DNA from: Progne subis subis | Lineage: Eukaryota; Chordata; Aves; Passeriformes; Hirundinidae | Length of the DNA stretch: 64,000 nucleotides | Reading direction: 5' to 3' | Assembly (NCBI GenBank): GCA_022316685.1 | Contig: JAKJHU010000005.1 | Location: 11,076,707 to 11,140,706, forward strand | Part shown: positions 62,090-64,000 of the stretch, piece after piece | Position numbering within the stretch: position 1 is the first letter of the stretch | How the letters are laid out: each line of letters opens with the position of its first letter | Program-made: the position numbers and the translations under genes | Notes under the pieces: model-generated | What the model was told of the DNA's origin: nothing | Databases searched by the model: none | The model's input: only the letters and a program-made list of their open reading frames with translations

Positions 62090-64000
62090 CTGAAAGAAAA
62101 TTTTGGAAAGGTGTCACTTCTACTCCACATACAATATAAATATACTGGATGAAAGCTCATTCAAAAAGCCGAAGGCGCTCAGTTCTAGAGGGATCGTGCT
62201 GACTCCAGAGTCAGGCATACAGTGCTATGGTTAGGCTTGATGCAGTGCTTTCTTTTTAAGCCTCTGTTTTGCTGCGCTTATAACTGAATACTAAAAGGAA
62301 GCTTATCCTTGGGCTAAATTTTCTTATGCTTTGCTCTAATTTTTTCCTTTTCCCTTTCCTTCCCCATCTGTCAGAATAAATTCCACTGGTCATTTCAGAC
62401 ATGCATGAAAAGGCAACAGTCCTCACCAACTAAAATGTTTTCACTTCTTTTTTGTGCTTAGTCTACTACAATGAAAAATACTGAAAAAAAATTTCAAAAC
62501 CACCCGGTGAATCTTTTCAAGAGACAAGCATTGAATAAACTCTTAAAGTAACAAGATATGCTGCAAGCATGCATGTCTGAAACACTAAATCTTACAATAT
62601 GACATAGGCTACAGACGGTAAATTTATTATTAATATTATTATTAATAGGAAAAAACAATCTGTTGCATTTGATACTCTGTGTAATTCCCAGGAATATGGT
62701 ACTCTTTGGGCAACCATCTTCTTCGCAAATCATCCTTATCACATTTAATTTACTTAGAGATTATTACAGCAAATGGTCACATCCAAACATTCTGTTCTAG
62801 TTTATGCAGGTTCTTACCCTGCTGTTCTGTAATGAATTAAGCAATGTGACTAATAGCTGCCACCTATGGTTTACTCCCTCTTTGTTTCTCACCCTCTCAA
62901 ATGGGGAATGTTGTATGAGGTAAGCTGTTTTACCTTGGGGAGAGCTGAGTGGTTTTTAAACCATACAAGCTTGAATGTATTTATGTTTAAGATGGCAGAA
63001 CAAAAGAAAGACATGTTGCTCTTTGAGGGGAAGGTGGTAAGGTTTGCAGCGGTCCTTAGTTCCTGTGGGAGTTTGTTCCACAGTTCAAACCACAATTGAG
63101 TGCTCTGAAGCAAAAAATGTGAATTAAATGGGTGATTTTTGAATATGTGATCTATGGCAAATTCAAAGTTACAGCTCCCCCGGAAACACAGTAGCATTGT
63201 ACAATGTATACTAATGCACTAGAGTTAAGATCAGATAAAATTCTCTCTGTATTCAATATGGGGAAGTTAAAACAGCTCTGGGATTCATAAAGTCATCTTC
63301 CAACTTTGGTGCACATAAAACCACAACTACTGTATTGTATAGAAGTATTTTTTTAGAACTTGCTATACAGCTTTCTGGCTATCTGAGAAATAACCTATTT
63401 CCAGCCTTACATGAACTACTTGCTGTTCTAAATTCCACCCTTGGGGCCAGTTTATGCATCAAGAAATGACTTGGCAGCAGCCACACCTAAGAAGGTCGTG
63501 TTTGTTTTGCCAGTGACTCAGGAATGAAGCATGTGCCTTTTCAAAATCACTCCAGCATCCTGGTACGTGCAGTGCCAGTGTGCCCAATGGTCCCCAGAGG
63601 GGGGAACCATTGCAGAGGACAGTGATGCACTTGAGCTCCTCCCCCCTGTGGATATGCTCAGCAGCACACTGAGACTGCTCTCTTTCTCCATTGAGACGTG
63701 GAATTCTGAGACCTCACAGAGGACAAAAAGCCACCAACACAGGTTACCTGCTGCCTAACAGCTCTTGCAAAGTAAACATTCATACAGGAATTGGAAAACC
63801 TGGCTCCAAGGGTTTCATTAGCCCCAGGAATTCAAGCTCCAATCACCTCCTTTGCAGGTCATTCCCTAGCCTTCGGGTTGTAGACAAAGCTTTGAAAGGG
63901 TCATTTTTCACATTCCTCCTGTACCACTTCAGAGTAAGATTTAGGATAATAAATAAGCTACTGGCAACAGAATCTCTAGCTAAATGAAGAAGTGGAATCC
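62090..64000 (-). other. ARID1B: ARID1B intron, running off the window
   Basis: The sequence upstream of the NYKRH exon on the minus strand. No further ARID1B-like exon was recognised up to base 64000, so the next exon is presumed to lie beyond the window. The stretch includes a short TTA/ATT-rich run near 62622-62648 and a LINE reverse-transcriptase-like fragment at 63021-63086, listed separately. Confidence 0.8.
63021..63086 (-). mobile_element. Possible LINE reverse-transcriptase C-terminal remnant
   Basis: The minus strand reads WFELWNKLPQELRTAANLTT followed by FPSK. The pattern LWN-LP-E-R-A--L--FKSK is the familiar end of the ORF2 protein of L2/Rex/CR1-like non-LTR retrotransposons, where LWNSLP and a terminal FKS-K motif recur. 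Flanking codons upstream show only weak resemblance and no element ends are visible. It would be an old fragment stranded in an ARID1B intron. A chance match is possible because the recognisable part is only about 22 residues. Confidence 0.4.

Noticed and set aside
62090..64000. The next upstream ARID1B exon
   Set aside because: I searched the minus-strand frames here for ARID1B-like sequence with splice sites and recognised none; the exon is probably beyond the window.
1..64000. CRISPR arrays, operons or prokaryotic defence systems
   Set aside because: The window is vertebrate nuclear DNA; no regularly spaced repeats with unique spacers and no co-directional gene clusters are present.

Overview
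The window is vertebrate nuclear DNA, almost certainly from a bird. It carries several CR1 LINE copies with the avian 3' end, and a tRNA-Ile-headed, CR1-tailed SINE of the kind described in songbirds as TguSINE1, so a passerine is the best guess. The coding content is intron-split, and most of the window is AT-rich non-coding DNA. There is no bacterial-style gene organisation.

The one certain gene is ARID1B, on the minus strand at the right end. Its last three coding exons lie at 62089-61300, 60448-60318 and 58300-56588. The splice junctions are canonical and the phases add up exactly: 790 + 131 + 1713 bases make 877 codons plus TGA. This is the C-terminal part of the BAF (SWI/SNF) subunit BAF250B, including the BAF250_C region. 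A roughly 1.4 kb 3' UTR with a candidate poly(A) signal near 55221 follows. The remaining upstream exons lie beyond base 64000.

Everything to the left of about 55.2 kb is the intergenic region downstream of ARID1B. No convincing protein-coding gene was found there. It holds two probable solo LTRs (383-989 and 11378-12050), a tRNA-Ile/CR1 SINE (14605-14740), an old CR1/L3-like LINE remnant of about 1.3 kb (18800-20070), a minus-strand CR1 piece (38775-39378), and two plus-strand CR1 3' ends (47110-47384 and about 48362-48881). A very GC- and CpG-rich block (47640-48360) with an 8-bp minisatellite sits between the last two. A weaker CpG-retaining zone lies at 13640-14345. Several A/C-rich low-complexity tracts, hairpin-forming segments and transcription-factor-motif clusters are also listed.

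I found no evidence of a new multi-gene system. The observations most worth checking are the isolated CpG-island-like block with its minisatellite, the CpG-retaining zone near 14 kb, the hairpin cluster at 20.7-20.9 kb, a possible retroviral Env membrane-anchor remnant at 54480-54797, and a LINE reverse-transcriptase-like tail inside an ARID1B intron.
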